From contig MNCI01013900.1 of assembly GCA_015680685.1 (NCBI GenBank), positions 22,645 to 86,644 of the forward strand: 64,000 bases of DNA, read 5' to 3'. The position numbers were made by a program, and so were the translations under genes. Numbering within the stretch: position 1 is the stretch's first letter; every line of letters starts with the position of its first letter. The notes under the pieces were generated by a model. That model saw only the letters and a program-made list of their open reading frames with translations, ran no database searches and was not told the DNA's origin. The DNA is from Gnetum montanum (Eukaryota > Streptophyta > Gnetopsida > Gnetales > Gnetaceae). This document shows, piece after piece, positions 32,704-45,528 of the stretch.

Positions 32704-32720
32704 GGGGGGGGGGGGGGGNT
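32704..32720 (+). other. polypurine tract / G-run with an N
   Basis: Fifteen G residues (32704-32718) followed by N at 32719 stand where the polypurine tract should prime plus-strand synthesis, right before the 3' LTR. The first bases of the LTR (TGTAATGTC) are missing, so the G-run and N probably mark a local assembly or base-calling fault. Confidence 0.7.
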
Positions 32721-33206
32721 CCCATCCCTTGTTAAGGGTAAAAACAATTGTAAATAATGTAATTAACCTTCTAATGAAAGGGTACCTCGTTATGAGGAGT
32801 TATGACTATTCATGTACCCCTTGGGAAAGGGTTTGACCTATGCTATTTAAGGCTATGCCAACATGGAGTTGTGGAGCCTGGAGAGGTGAGTAATTGGAGT
32901 TGGGTGAAGCGGGACAAAAAGGGACTGGTCACCCCTTTGGTAGGATAGCCTAACCATGGTGGCAGTGCTAGATTACCTCTAAGGCTTAAGTGGCATAGGC
33001 AGAAAACCCAAAAGGGCGTTATAGTACTCTCTTCCATTAATACAATTTTTCCATTTTTCTTTCCTTGCTTAATTCTTTAGTATCAATTATTTATTTACTA
33101 ATTAATTCATTATTTAAGTATTTATAATCTTTTTGATATTTTATCCATGATGAATGTAATAAATTAGGTGTTCATATTTTACGACATCCGAGAATGGGAT
33201 GTCATA
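32719..33206 (+). repeat. chromovirus 3' LTR
   Basis: It matches the 5' LTR from CCCATCCCTTGTTAAGGG to GGGATGTCATA. The terminal CA has become TA. A 13-bp segment present in the 5' LTR near 22733 is lacking. The uninterrupted CTTTTTGATATTTTATCC shows the empty site of the nested solo LTR. Confidence 0.9.
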
Positions 33207-33211
33207 CTATT
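33207..33211. repeat. chromovirus TSD, right copy (CTATT)
   Basis: CTATT follows the 3' LTR and equals 22587-22591. Confidence 0.85.
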
Positions 33212-36200
33212 GGTTATTTGAAGTTAGGAAAGGCTTAACTTATTAGATGTTGATCAACAGAAATTTCTCTAGGCCTAATGTGTGGTAAATGGTAATGGAA
33301 CTAGAAGGAAAAGTTGCATTAATAATGTAATATCCTTCCTATAGCATTTGAAATTTAGTACATTATGGCACATGCACGGGATTCCAATAAAGGATCATAT
33401 CGCTAAGTTAAAATTTAACTTTTTTTTATTTGAGCATCATGATGTTGTTTGAAATGTACCTTGTGCACCTCATTCATTATTAGGGCTACTTATTAATTGT
33501 CATCTAGTACATTTAGTGTCATTAGCCTTTCTCATTATGCTAGATTGAGATCAAGGTCAGGTTCACAAGCTGTTGTAAGTGTATGGAGTTCAATTTGAAT
33601 TAGAAGTTTAGGTAACTCTTTGTACACCAACTCATAAGGAAAGTACCTTATAGGAAGTTTCTAGGTGGATTGATAGGTCCATAGAGCATCATTGAATTTT
33701 GTGCCCTTTTCCTTCATATATTTTTTGATTGTTCATATTAGTATTTGGGTTATCTTCCTATTGGTAACTTTAGCTTGATTGTTAGCTTGGGGATAATAGG
33801 GGGTTTTGAGTTTATGTTAAACCCCTAAGCATTGCATCAACTTTCAAAAAGTAGCCCCTATAAAATGAGTTTCATTATAAAAAATAAGTGCTTTTGTCAT
33901 ACCAAACCTATTTGCCACATTTTTTTGGATAAATCATGTTGTAGTGGAAGATGAACAATTGGTGATAGTTGTAGCTTCGTCCCACTTTGTGTAATAGTCA
34001 ACAACAAAAATTATGTATGCCTTCCCATTGGACATGGGAGTGATGGATCCCATGAAGTTAATATCCCAAAGGTCAAAGAGGTCTAGTGGTTGAATCTACT
34101 ACTGAGGCCCTTTTATTTGAATAATCACCCCTTCATCTCTTTGATAGCACTCACATAAATGGGAAAAATAGTGGGCATTCGTAAAGATTTTTGGCTAGAA
34201 GTATCCTACCATGAGGATTTCTAGCATCCATCCTCTTTCATGCATAATGATCCTTGCAAGAATCTTCATGGGCACCCTAGAGGATCCTCAGCTAATTAGC
34301 ATTAGGTACACACCATCGCACTAAGCCATCGACATAAAAACCTTGTAAAGGTTACCTTAGATATTCATATAGTACTTGACTTGGTGAAGAAACTATTATT
34401 TCGTCTTTATTTTTCATTTGTATTGAGTCTCATGAGTGAGAAGATAAGAGAGGAATTCACTGTACCAAGTGGTACCCTCAAGTTGATGGACTTTAATAGA
34501 TTTGATAAAGAGGAGGTTGTTTGAGAATTGATCAAATAAAGGCTCCTCATCCTCTTTGCTATCCCATTGTAACTAAGACAAGTAATTGACAATCACATTC
34601 TTAGTCCTTTCTTGTCCACCATTGTAATATCAAATTTATGCAAAATCACAAGCCACCATATGACATAGGGGTTGATCACTAACTTGTTCCTTAGAAAATA
34701 GATAGTACTATGATTTGTGTGTATAAATATTTAATATCCAAACACATAGTACTTGAATTCTCTAAGGCATACACCACCACCATGAGCTCATTCTTTGTGA
34801 TGGTGTAGTTTAATTTTCCATACACACTAATTCTACTAGCATAATGGATATAATAAGGAAATTTCTAAATATCCAATTGTGTTAGCACTGGTTCCAACAT
34901 GTGGTTGGATGTATCTATCATAATATGAAAGGTTCTAGACCAATCTAGAGCATGTAGGATAGGATTTTTCATGAGCTTTTGTTTTAATTTTTGGAATGCA
35001 TGCTCAAATTCCTTGGTCGAGCCAAAGGATGCATCCTTCTTTGTAAAATGTATTAGTAGCTTAAAGATTTTAGAGAATTTTTTAATGAACCGTTGGTAGT
35101 AACCAGTGTGCCCAAGGAATTGCCTTAAATCTTTTACTATTTTAAGTTGTCTGGTAATTTCTAGGATGACCTATACTTTCTTTGGTTCATCTCGATCCCT
35201 TTTGCTAAAATCAAGTGTCCCAAGATAATGCCTTCTTAAATCATCAAATGGCTATTCTACCAATTGAATTGTAATTTAATCTCTATGAAACATTTTAGAA
35301 CTTCCTCAAGATGGTCTAACGCTTTCCCAAAGTTTATGCCATAGGTGGAGAATTTATTCATGAAGATATCCACATTGCTACCAATTTGCTGCTAAAAAAT
35401 GCTGAGTATGAGGTGTTGGAAAGATGTAAGGGCATTGTAAAGGCCAAAGGGTATCTTTTTGTATGCAAAAGTTTCTATGGGACTTGTGAAGGTTGTCTTG
35501 GCCTAATCTTCTAGTGCTATCTAGATTTGGTTATAGTTAATATAACCATCTAGAAAGTTGTAGTAGTCATGCCCTCCAATAGTATCCAACACATGATCTA
35601 CAAATGTCAAAAAAAAAAATGGTCCATGAAAGTTACCATATTCAACATCTTGTAGTGTATTTAGATCCTCCACTTTTTTTCTTTCTTCAATATGATTACA
35701 AGTGGGATAACTCACTCATTATCTATAATGGGATAAATGAATTTCCCCTGAAGAAGTTATTCAATTTTGTCCTTCACAACTTCCTTTAGCTTGGGATTCA
35801 ACCTCCTTTATGGTTTCCTTCTTGGTTTGATGGAGGAGTCTATATAAATGTGATGATGGCATATCCTTTAATCTATTCTTGTTAGTTCATTATATGATTA
35901 GGAAAAGGCTATTGGCAATTTTTTTATCACTTTTAGAAGCTTCTTCTTTTATGCTTGATCAAGATTAGCATTTATGATTACTAGCTTATTTTTATTAATA
36001 TAAGCATATTCTAGATTAGCTAGTAAGGTCTTGAGTTCAAGGAGCTCCTAATTGAAATGATCTGGGTCCTCAAACTCTTCCTAATCTATTTTCATCTATG
36101 GATGAGAAATTTGGCTATGGGTCTGCTCTATTTTGTTCATGTGAATAATGTAAGAATTTTGGAGATTGTTTACTATTTTCATGTATATTTTTGAATCAAC

Positions 36201-36431
36201 ATGATTGTCTATGGTTAGCCACTAAATACCATCTTGTTCTATGATTGCTGCATACAACTACCTTTGAATGATTAACATTTTGACATACTAATTTCATGCT
36301 TTAATAGATGTGCTCTTCATGAATAATAATTTATGCACACAATAGCATCTTGTCTGACTATATGTGTTGCATGGAACTCACTTCTTCTTAATTTTATCAA
36401 ATTCATTTTTCTTGATAATTTCAAAGGAAAG
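33212..36431 (-). pseudogene. outer Athila-like element: integrase, RNase H, RT (minus strand)
   Basis: This stretch is colinear with the inner element's pol at 39.2-42.4 kb. Reading right to left there is the end of protease (near 36.4 kb), RT, RNase H and integrase (near 34.0-33.3 kb). The RT catalytic site near 35352 reads FMNKFSTYG instead of FMDDFSTYG, so both aspartates are lost. ORFs are short and broken throughout. The right end (36431) stops exactly where the inner element and its GTCTT duplication begin, and homology resumes at 46374. The left end abuts the chromovirus TSD. Confidence 0.85.
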
Positions 36432-36436
36432 GTCTT
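36432..36436. repeat. inner Athila-like TSD, left copy (GTCTT)
   Basis: GTCTT directly precedes TCATGAG (mutated TGATGAG) and recurs at 46369-46373. Confidence 0.85.
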
Positions 36437-37245
36437 TCATGAGCAACAAGGTATCCCTACGCTCAACCATATGAATACGAGTGTCCACGCACAATTCGGT
36501 TGAATTCCAAGGACTAAGTGGTTATGCACCTTTGTGGAACAAGGATGGGTTGGTCAATCATTATCTTCCCAAGCTTACTTGTATAGCACGATTGTATGGT
36601 TAAGTAAACTTGAGGTACATGATTTTTATAGTTTTTTATATTTTTATGTCCTAGTGCTACAAAGGGAGGAGAGAGATATAACTAAGTAACTAATTTAATT
36701 TAACTACTCAACTATGCTTTAACTAGTCCTAACACCAGCATCCATTCTCACTTGTCGTACACATCCTAAACCAATGCAACACTACTGGGATTACCAAACG
36801 CTAATCGTTACTAGGTTACCAAGCATTACACGCATGCTTGAAGTGGTTGTACTGAGTGTGCTTACTTAGGAGAGTTGTAGGGTGAGAGAGAGAACATTAA
36901 TTAACTAAAGAAAGCATTAAGTAATAGTAATTAACATTAATTAATCTATTCTGAATGTTGCAAGGTTTATCACAAAGTTTCTCTTTATTGCCGTACACAA
37001 GGTGTGCTTAACTACACAATGCTCGAATAAAGATATGTTCACTTTATGACTCCTACTACGGGCACATAGAAATAATTCTAACTCTGAGAGGGAGAAAAGG
37101 CAAGAGGTTGGATAAGGTTCTAGCTAATCTATTGTCAAACCAAGTGCACCTGCCTCTTATTTATAGGCAACAAGGTAGGTCCCGATATCGGATGCCCGAT
37201 ATCGCTTGGAAGGCCCTGATATCATGGATGCGATACTGTGGTTCA
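36437..37245 (-). repeat. inner element 3' LTR
   Basis: 809 bp. Minus-strand TATA box at 37158-37165, with the GATATCGC-type cluster beyond it at about 37181-37240 (CCCGATATCGG, CCCGATATCGC, CTGATATCA). The outer (left) end TCATGAG is a mutated TGATGAG. Confidence 0.9.
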
Positions 37246-37257
37246 TCCTACCCCCAC
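37246..37257 (-). other. polypurine tract of the inner element
   Basis: On the minus strand GTGGGGGTAGGA lies directly before the TG of the 3' LTR, where plus-strand priming occurs. Confidence 0.7.
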
Positions 37258-39250
37258 GGCTGAATAAAAATTTGTCCTCGAGTTCCTTACAAAATATTGG
37301 GAAGGTATGGGATTATTGACTGAATGAAAACTGATAGTGGAATGGGGTGACAGACCTAAAGTGCATGGTGAACAGATCAACAACACATTACAACATTGGT
37401 GTTCATATCCATGGTGGTGAACACTATACATAAATGACATTGGGACTCTTATTTGATAGCTTAGAGTGAAAGAAAAGAAGATGAGGTGCATTGCTGCCGA
37501 TGTTGAGATTGCACCTTCCATTGTTTATCCATAGCCATGTGACCAAACTTGTTTCTTTCATAAAAACTCTAGCTCCAGTCCATCCCAAGTGCTCCCTCCT
37601 ATCCCAGTTCATTGTTTGTATGATCATCATCTACACACACAACATAGTCACAAATTAGCAAGGATAGATAAACCACAATGTAGTTGATACCTTGCCTCGA
37701 TATAAAGCACATTGGTTGAGTTATGGTTATGGAAGATACTAGGTTAGAGGTTTATTACTGGTGGCTACTTGAGGTGTAGAGGTGAAACAAGTAGTAGAAT
37801 GGAAATATTTGTGATAGGGCCCCCATGACTAAGAGTAAACCTTTGGTAGCAATAAGGTGGAAAAATTAGAAGGAACAAGAAAGATGGAAAAAATAACAAC
37901 GGTGATGCCAATAAAATGGATGTCATGGATGGGGATGAAATGAGAAATTGCTGATTACAAGAAATTTTTAAAGAAAAGAATTTAACAATTACACCATAAA
38001 GGAATGTTAGTGGATCCTCCCCAAAGTAGGATTATGTCTTTTATGCCTTGACTAACCCACAAACCAAAGAGTCAGTAGGCTCTAGGAATGACACATGGAA
38101 CAAGGGTTAAAAGATTACCTACAAAAATTTACCAAGGAAAAACAATGCATCAACCAAAATATATGCTAATCATAAAACTAGCAATGAGGTGGAAAATGGG
38201 AGGAAAGATGGCGAGGAGAAGATGGAATGAAATCCCAAGAGCAAGGTTGTGTAAAGTCTCTTGTGTATTTGATGGTTAAGGTAACTAAGTAGAACTTATT
38301 CCAAATTTGGACTTAAACCAACTACATCCAGTGATCTCGCATCAATACACTTGACCAATCCATCCTCTTGAAGCAACAAGAATGCTTCCCCAAAGCATCA
38401 CCACCATTCCAAGGATAGCGAGATGGAGAAGCAAGAAGCAAGAAAGGACCTTAGTTAGAGGGAACCTTCAGGCATGGATAACATGTCTTTACAGTGTCAT
38501 AACCAGTGCTTATAGCCCCATATTTCTTTATTATGTCTAAGGGGTGTGCCTTGAATTCCCACGTTTTTTTGGCATGAAAACCACACCATGCAAAGACTTA
38601 TTATTTTTTTCACTCAACTTCTTGATAGTAGCTCAATGTCAGAATGGTAGAATACCCATGAAAAGCATCTAAGAACCCAAGAGAATAGCCAACACAAGTT
38701 CATCAAATCTCCTTGAAGTCACACCCTTTTCAACCATTGAGTCTTTCCTTGGTTTGAAGAATACGAAGCCACCAATTCATTAATAAGTTTATTTAGGAAA
38801 AGGGATAGTACAGTTGCAAGCCAAGGGAGACCACAGAGTTGAATGGATGAATGGATGATGTGGACTCATTGCTTGTTTTATTAAAAGAACCATATCTTAG
38901 TATCAACATTGAAAATCAAAGATAGAAATCAAACATTAGCAACTAACATTATTATAATATAATCCACCATCATGAGCACTTATTGTAAGACGAATAAAAG
39001 TAAATCAAACAAAGAAATAGTAAAATTGTGAACAATGGTGTAAAACAAAAATAAGTAAATTTAAAAAATGTGCAAAAAAATATGTGTAAAACAAAAATAT
39101 AAAAGGAACTAAGGGATTTGAATGGTTAGCATTGGTGGCTATCTCCCCCATGACTAAGGTGGTAGGAGGCAATTTGAAATAGGGAGCAAGGTTGTCCACC
39201 AAAAGAGGTAGCATTAGTACTGGCTATCCTAGACTCATGGAAAGGTTTGG
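37258..39250 (-). repeat. inner element 3' non-coding region
   Basis: About 2 kb without a supported gene lies between integrase and the 3' LTR. Two other copies exist in the window (13.0-14.6 kb plus, 21.1-22.6 kb minus) with conserved blocks, so it belongs to the family rather than being a later insertion. In classical Athila elements an env-like ORF can lie here; none is readable. Confidence 0.75.
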
Positions 39251-39299
39251 TTTGTTAGACATTGACCAATAGTTTCTTGTTCAGGCTCTCAGGTTTTTA

Positions 39300-40330
39300 A
39301 ATCATCATGGCCCTTGAAGGAAAAGTTGCATGAATGACATAAGGTCCTTCCTACAACGTTTGAAATTTGGTTCATTGTATGTGTGGGATTCTAGTAGAGA
39401 ACCTTATCTCCTAGTTGATATTTAAGTTTTCTAATCCTTAGGTCATGATATTGTTTATTGAAGGCCTTGTGCAATTCCTTAGATATGGTGGCTAATTGGT
39501 TCTCATCTAGCAAGTTAAGGGTCATTAACTATTATTTTTGTGCTAGATCAAGGTCAAGGTTGAGATCACACACCATAGATAGTGTACGGAGTTCTGCTTG
39601 AATGGGAAGTGTTGGAAGTTTCCCGTACACTAACTCATAGGGAGAGTAGCCTATAGGGAGTTTCCATGTGGAGCGGTATGCCCAAAGAGCATCGTTTAGT
39701 TTGGTGCTCCAATCTCGCCTATACTTGCTAATAGTTCTTTTCAATATTTTCATAATCTCCCTATTGGTAACTTCAGCTTGACCATTAGCTTGAGGGTGGT
39801 ATGGTGTAGTGAGTTTGTGTTCAACCCCTAAGTATTGTATTAGCTTTCGAAAAGTTGCACCTGTAAAATGTGTGCCATTGTCAGAAATAAGTGCATGAGG
39901 CACACCAAACTTGTTTATGATTTGTTGTTGAATAAATCATATAGCTATAGATGATGTACAATCCTTAATAGTAGCTGCTTTTGTCCATTTTGTAAAGTAG
40001 TCAATGGCAACAATGATGTAGGCTTTTCCATTGGACATTGGTGTAATAGGCCCCATAAAATCAATTCCCCATATGTCGAAGGGTTCTAAAGGTTAAATCC
40101 CTTGTTGCAGACCCTCCATTCTAACAGTCATTCCTCCATCACGTTGACAGAACTTACAAGATTAGACAAAATGATGGGCATCCTAAAATAATGTAGGCCA
40201 ATAATATCCTGCAAGTAGGATTCTAATGGCTATTTGTCTCCCACCATAATGACCCCCACAAGGACCCTCATGAGTGTCTTGGAGAACTCGTAGTTAATTT
40301 ATATTGGGAACACATCATTGAACCAAGCCA
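39300..40330 (-). pseudogene. Athila-like integrase
   Basis: The open part 39903-39532 begins MPHALISDNGTHFTGATFRK (second catalytic Asp in the SDNG block), then LTTPYHPQANGQAEVTNREI (third catalytic Glu), WSTKLNDALWAYRSTWKLPI and YELVYGKLPTLPIQAE. Upstream, to about 40330, decayed sequence contains the zinc-binding and first core parts. Wording and order are those of Athila-clade integrases. Stops outside the 123-codon stretch inactivate it. Confidence 0.88.
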
Positions 40331-40399
40331 TTGGGACATACTTTATAAAGTTTCTTGTTGATTTCCATAAAATACTTGGCTCAGTGAAGAAACTGTTGT

Positions 40400-41000
40400 T
40401 TTTTTTAGCATCTAACTCTTATGGTGTTTATTGTGTAAGGAGATAGGTGAGAATACTACTATACCATTCTCCATGGTCAATTGATTAGTTACTACACTTG
40501 AAAAGAGGATTTCATTAGGGAAATGATCAGAAATTGGATACTCATCCTCTTCGTTGTCCCATTGCAACTGAGATAAATGATTAGCAGCTATGTTCTTGGT
40601 GCCTTTACCATCAATCATCGAAAGATCAAACTCCTGTAAGGTTACAAACCATCATATAATGCAAGGGCTCACTATTAGTTTATTCATTAGGAACCGTATT
40701 GTGCTTTGATCCATGTATAAATGCCTTATAGCCCAATACATAGTGCCTAAATTTTTCTAGTGTAAACACTACAACCATTAACTCTTTCTCTATTGTAGTG
40801 TAGTTAAGTTGTGCACCAGAAATACTCCTACTTGCATAGTGGATGTAATAAGAACATTTTTGGTCATCTAACTATGTAATTATGGCCCCTAAAGCATAGT
40901 TGGACTTGTCAGTCATTATATGGAATGGTCTAGACCAGTTAGGAGATTGTAGAATGGGTGTTTCTATGAGCTTCTATTTTAAAGTTTGGAAAGCTAATTC
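40400..41000 (-). pseudogene. Athila-like RNase H region
   Basis: Between RT and integrase, the minus strand holds decayed RNase H: after about 40960 the frame shows short matches, and at 40618-40412 an open piece reads MIDGKGTKNIAANHLSQLQW, the usual RNase H end (x-G-x-x-N-x-x-A-D-x-L-S-R-L) with Asp replaced by Asn. Confidence 0.75.
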
Positions 41001-41872
41001 GCATTCCCTGGTCCATTCGAAAATATGTCCTTTCTTGTTAGTTTAACCAATGGTTTTGCAACCTTTGAAAAGTTCTCAATGAATCTTCTATAATAGCCAG
41101 TGTGTCAAAGGAATCACCAAATATCTTTTACAGTTTCAGGTTGCCAAGTAATTCCTTGGATAACTTTGATCTTAAAGGGGTCTACCTTTATCCTTGTTTG
41201 TGAGATCTTATGCCCTAGTACAATGACTTCTTGGACCATTAAATAGCTTTTTTTCTAGTTGAGCCTTAAGTTGGATTCTATACATCATTTTAGTACTTGC
41301 TCTAACTAGTCCAAGGCTTGATCAAAGTTCACTCCGTAGGTGGAAAAGTCATCCATGAAGACCTCCACACCATTTCCTATTACTATTGGAATATGCTTAG
41401 AACTAATCATCAAAATGTTGCAGGGGCATTGCACAAGCCAAAAGACATCTATTTGTATGCAAATGTTCCCTAAGGATTGGTGAACATAGTCTTGGCTTGG
41501 TCTTCTAGGGCTATTTGTATTTAGTTATACCCACTGTACCCATCTAGAAAACTATAGTAGCGATGCCTTGTAATGGTGTCTACAACTTGGTCGATGAATG
41601 GCAATAGAAAGTGGTCTTTGAATGTTGCCATATTCAGTAGCCTAAAATCTATGCACACTTTCCATTTACCTCCTTTTTTGGGTACAATAACTAAGGGACT
41701 AACCCATTCATTATCAGTAATGGGGTATATGAACCCAGCTTTTAGAAGCTGTTCGATTTTTTCCTTAACCATTGGCTTAAGCTTTGGGTTAAGTCGCCTC
41801 TGCAGTTGTCTTCAAGGCTTCATGGAGGGGTTGGTGTAAATTCTATGTTGGCATATCCTAGGATCTATTTCT
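41000..41872 (-). pseudogene. Athila-like reverse transcriptase
   Basis: The piece 41772-41521 reads MVKEKIEQLLKAGFIYPI, WVSPLVIVPKKGGKWKVCID, FRLLNMATFKDHFLLPFIDQ and RYYSFLDGYSGYN, the conserved RT fingers and first palm Asp of the Athila clade. A stop follows, then FGLCNAPATF and the catalytic FMDDFSTYG (FMDD codons at 41348-41359) can be traced, so the active-site residues survive here, unlike in the outer copy. Frameshifts and stops make it inactive. Confidence 0.88.
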
Positions 41873-41873
41873 A

Positions 41874-42760
41874 TTAATTCAGGATATGACCAAGTAAAGA
41901 TTTTAACCATTTATTTATTACCTTCAGCAATCTGTCTTTTTGTTGAGGAGCAAGCTTAGCGTTAATAATTATCGGTTTTCCATTCTTGAGAAATGTGTAT
42001 TCCATACTAGTGGGCAATGGTTTTAACTCAAAGGGATCTTGTTTAAACTTATCAGGGATTTCCAACTTCCCCCAGTTGATATTTTCAATGTCAAGGCTTG
42101 GAAGTTGACGATGGACTTGCTCTAATGTGTCTATGCTATCGATGTAAGCATAAGTCAAACCCTCAGTTGGTTCCATGCATATAGTTGAATTGCTCTTTTG
42201 ATTAGTTATCAACCATTGGGTGCCTTCTTGTCGTGCGGCTGCTGCATACAAGAATCTTTGTATATAAGTCACTTGTGCAAACTGATTGCATGCAGGAAAT
42301 GTTAAACGTTGTACAAACCATGACTTCTGCATGCAATTACACCCTTTGTCACTGTATATGATGCATGGAACTTTCTTCTTCTTGACCTTTCCAAACATAT
42401 TTTCCTTTGATATTTCTAGGGAAAGATCATGAATTCCTAGGCATGCATCAATTGTGCGTAGCCATGCTTTTTCCATTATGATTGGGAAGTCCCCCTTACC
42501 GTTGTTCACTTGAATTACTAGGAAATCAGCTAGATATGACCATCCAAAAATAGTTGTAACAATGTCCTCCACTAGCCCTAATGGAACAGTGATGGATTGG
42601 TTGGCTAGCTCTAAACAAATGTTACTCTTTTTTAGTGGAGGCAAGTTCCAAGCTTTGTACTTATCTTGAGAGATTAAGTTGACACTAGAACCTAAATCCA
42701 AAAGAGCTTTTCATGGCTCATTCCCAACGATCTATAGATATATAAGAGGACTTCTAGGAT
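41874..42760 (-). CDS. Athila-like protease and linker, open fragment (275 codons)
   Basis: The open frame 42701-41874 starts within the aspartic protease: KALLDLGSSVNLI covers the frame start, with the usual D-x-G written DLG as in Athila elements. It continues NICLELANQSITVPLGLVED, YLADFLVIQVNN and FPIIMEKAWLRTIDACLGIH, matching protease flap and second-half layout. The rest is the protease-RT linker. This is the longest ORF of the window. The listed Met at 42701 follows a stop-containing upstream stretch that continues the same frame, so the true start lies in the polyprotein. Confidence 0.85.
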
Positions 42761-43439
42761 TAGAAAATTTCCTAGGAAGATGGCTAGCTTTTATCCAATT
42801 GGTGACAACATGAGTTAACATGATTGTATGCGTTGGGCATGGTGTTTGGTCTGAAGGGAGTTCTAAATTTTTGATTGGTAATGAGGCATCTAAGGGGTTA
42901 GCCCTTGTGGTTGCAAGGACTTAGTCAAAATTTTGGTTCTAAAGAAAGGTATTTTCTTCATGTGGTTGTTAGAACCAATAATAGATTGAGAGTTAATAGC
43001 CCTCATAGTGTTACATTACTGTGGCTGGGTATGGAGCTCACCCTGCATAGCTAGGGTAGGTGGTAATGGAGATACGGGTGGAAGAGATGCATCCAAATGA
43101 GAAGGATGGTATGTTTGTGGAACATCACCCCTAGGAGAAGGAGTCCTATAATACTCATAGGCTTGGTAGTGAGGTTGAATAGTGACGTGACTAGTAGAGT
43201 CACGTGGAGAGATTGGCTACTGCATGTAATATCCATACAGGTCAAGTTGACGGTAAGGATACTATTGCTGTGGTGGTGGCATTCCCCATGATTGTGGGTG
43301 CCACTGTTGATACTACTAAGTTGGTTGTGGTGGAGTTTCACTTGGATAATACGTTAAGCGTTGGTGGAACTATCTTGGGTTACCTTGAGGATAAGGTAAC
43401 CTTTGGGGTATTTGCCTTTCATTTAATCATGGATTGAGT

Positions 43440-45310
43440 GCATACACCCCAGACTCTTGCAGATGTGAGATTACAGGGCAACATCCCTTAGGATGGTCAT
43501 ATTGGCATATCTGACATCCACCGTCATTGTCTATATTTGAATCCATAACCTCTTCGATGACGACAACTTTGCCTCTACCTTTGTTATGTGCATATTCAGT
43601 TTCTCTCTTTTTTCTCTTTTTGTGATCACTACCTTGCTCTCTAGACTCCTATACTAATTTGAGAATGGTTTGAAATCTATTATCTAGGGAGTCCCACATT
43701 TGGTCTATCTTTACCAATACTTCTAATGCCAATTTTTGAATAGGAAAATTTTTCTATTCACCATCTCTTCGAGTGGTGACTCTTCTTCATCCTTAAAAAA
43801 TCTTACTCCCTTCTTTCAGAGGGAAGGATCTCTGTTATATTCCTTTGCATTGACTCTTTTCCTTAGCTCACCTTCCTCTTTAGTAACTTGCTCTAATAAT
43901 CTTTGTACTTGATGGGCCCTAAGCTTGGATAGTTTTCCTTGGGTATAAGTCCCAAGGGTTCTNCCCTAAGCTTGGATAGTTTTCCTTGGGTATAAGTCCC
44001 AAGGGTTCTTCACGTTTCATGCCTAAGCCCATCTACGAGATGGTGTAGTTGATCCCTCTACGAATAACCATGGCTAGGAGAATGATGTAACAATGCATAA
44101 TATCGGTCCATGGCAGCATCCAAGGATTCATGTCCTCATTGTTTCCACCTTTGGATTTGCTTTTGGAGGTTGGACACTTGGGAGTACGTTTGGTACTTAT
44201 CATTGAATAATTCTAACATGGTACTCCACCTACGAATGGATTCTAGTTCTAAGGATTAGTACCAGCTTTTCACTTCTTTGATCAATGTCTATGGAAATAG
44301 CTTAAGTTTTTGCCATTCATTTTCTATGTTTTGTAAGGCACATGCATCATGAAATGCTTGTAGATGATTTTGAGGATTAGCATTGTATCCCCCTTCAAAT
44401 CGTGGGATCTTTTTCATGTCTAATCTCTTAATCCTATTATCTTTTTGGTGTCTTGTTGGAACTCTAACAACCTCAGTTATGTCTAGCATACTTTGGGTGG
44501 CAATTAGGGGTTCATCGTGATCGTACTATCTATGGTGTCTATGATGCCTATGTGTTTCTCTACTTTCCCTCCTTTCATGATGAGTTTCTCTAGAATTCCC
44601 TCGTCCCCTTTCTTGACTATTTTATTTGTGACCTCCATTTCACTTACTATTATCCTCAAGGTCTTTTCCCTTATGACTACATACAGATCATGAAGGAGAG
44701 GCTGAAGGAGATGATGAAGGTGAAGAAGAAGGAGGACTCTCATCATAATTGTTCCTACTACCTTCTCTTCGGTGGTCGTGGCCTCATTCACGATTATAAT
44801 AAGAATGCCCATCTTTATTATGCATTTGTGTTCCTTTTTTAGACCCTTTGTGTCTATTGGTATTAGAATGTGGATTATGGATGGTTGAGTGAAGGTTCTA
44901 ATACACAACCCCTTGACTAAAGTCAACGGGAGGAACATTGTTTCGTGGGAAACCTCTCGAGGTAGGTTCACCATCCTCATTTTTACTTAAGACATGTGGG
45001 ACATCCTGGGACCATTTACCCTTTCTAGACTTATGATGTCTCTTCTGTTGTAGGTCCCTTTGATGTTGTGCCTCCGTGGGTCGATACTCTCTCATGCACA
45101 ATGTATTCTACTTGTAAATGCTGCATGAAAATTCATGTGAGAGCACGAATAAGCATGCTTGGGACTAAGTGATTAGGAGGTAACACTATGTTACCTTCTA
45201 AATCTCACCAACATAGTTGTTCATCCTAATGGAGGATAAAGGTAAAGTTTGATACATATTCATTAGGATGAACATATACCAAATGGAACTATTGGGGTAC
45301 TGGTGGATCA
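43440..45310 (-). pseudogene. Athila-like gag with basic/acidic low-complexity arm
   Basis: Read right to left, it begins near 45310 with NFTFIL, then MREYRPTEAQHQRDLQQ (45101-). From about 44830 to 44560 it is Arg, His, Asp and Ser rich with a run of serines and prolines. The capsid start IPRFEGGYNANPQNHLQAFH and ENEWQKLKLFP lies at 44415-44290 and matches gag of Athila elements. A zinc knuckle CQICQYDHPKGCC is near 43500-43465. Several stops and an N-linked duplication (43917-44009) interrupt it. Confidence 0.85.
43917..44009. repeat. 46-bp exact duplication around an N
   Basis: The 46 bases at 43917-43962 are repeated exactly at 43964-44009, separated only by N at 43963. This is the mark of two contigs joined without merging their overlap, not of biology. 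Confidence 0.95.
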
Positions 45311-45508
45311 CATCATGTGTACTACACCTCCAATTGTTTCCTATATCAGACCTAGGTAGTGAAGCACTTTCATAAGAAGAAGGAGATATGATTATCTATT
45401 CAGTGTGCAATATTCTTCTTTTTAATAATTGTAAGATAACCAACCCTAAGGGTTCATTCCAATGATGAGAAATGTTTCCTAAGTTCTAGTTAGTGCACAA
45501 ACAACAAA

Positions 45509-45528
45509 GTCCTCAACAATGGTGCAAA
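45509..45528 (-). other. inner element primer-binding site, tRNA-Asp type
   Basis: The plus strand GTCCTCAACAATGGTGCAAA is a degraded form of the tRNA-Asp 3' end. It stands directly at the inner end of the 5' LTR. Confidence 0.65.

Larger units (their letters stand above)
22592..33206 (+). mobile_element. Ty3/gypsy chromovirus, complete but decayed, TSD CTATT
   Basis: Order: 5' LTR 22592-24177 (split by a solo LTR), tRNA-Met primer site 24180-24191, long leader with an antisense gene, gag from 28055, protease, reverse transcriptase, RNase H, integrase with a chromodomain-like end, polypurine tract, 3' LTR to 33206. The LTRs match over about 440 bp outside the nested insert and differ at very roughly one base in eleven by eye. 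Stops and frameshifts show it is inactive. It sits inside the minus-strand outer Athila-like element. Confidence 0.9.

Noticed and set aside
44504-44980. 158-codon minus-strand ORF rich in Leu/His/Ile
   Set aside because: It is out of frame with the gag that covers this stretch.
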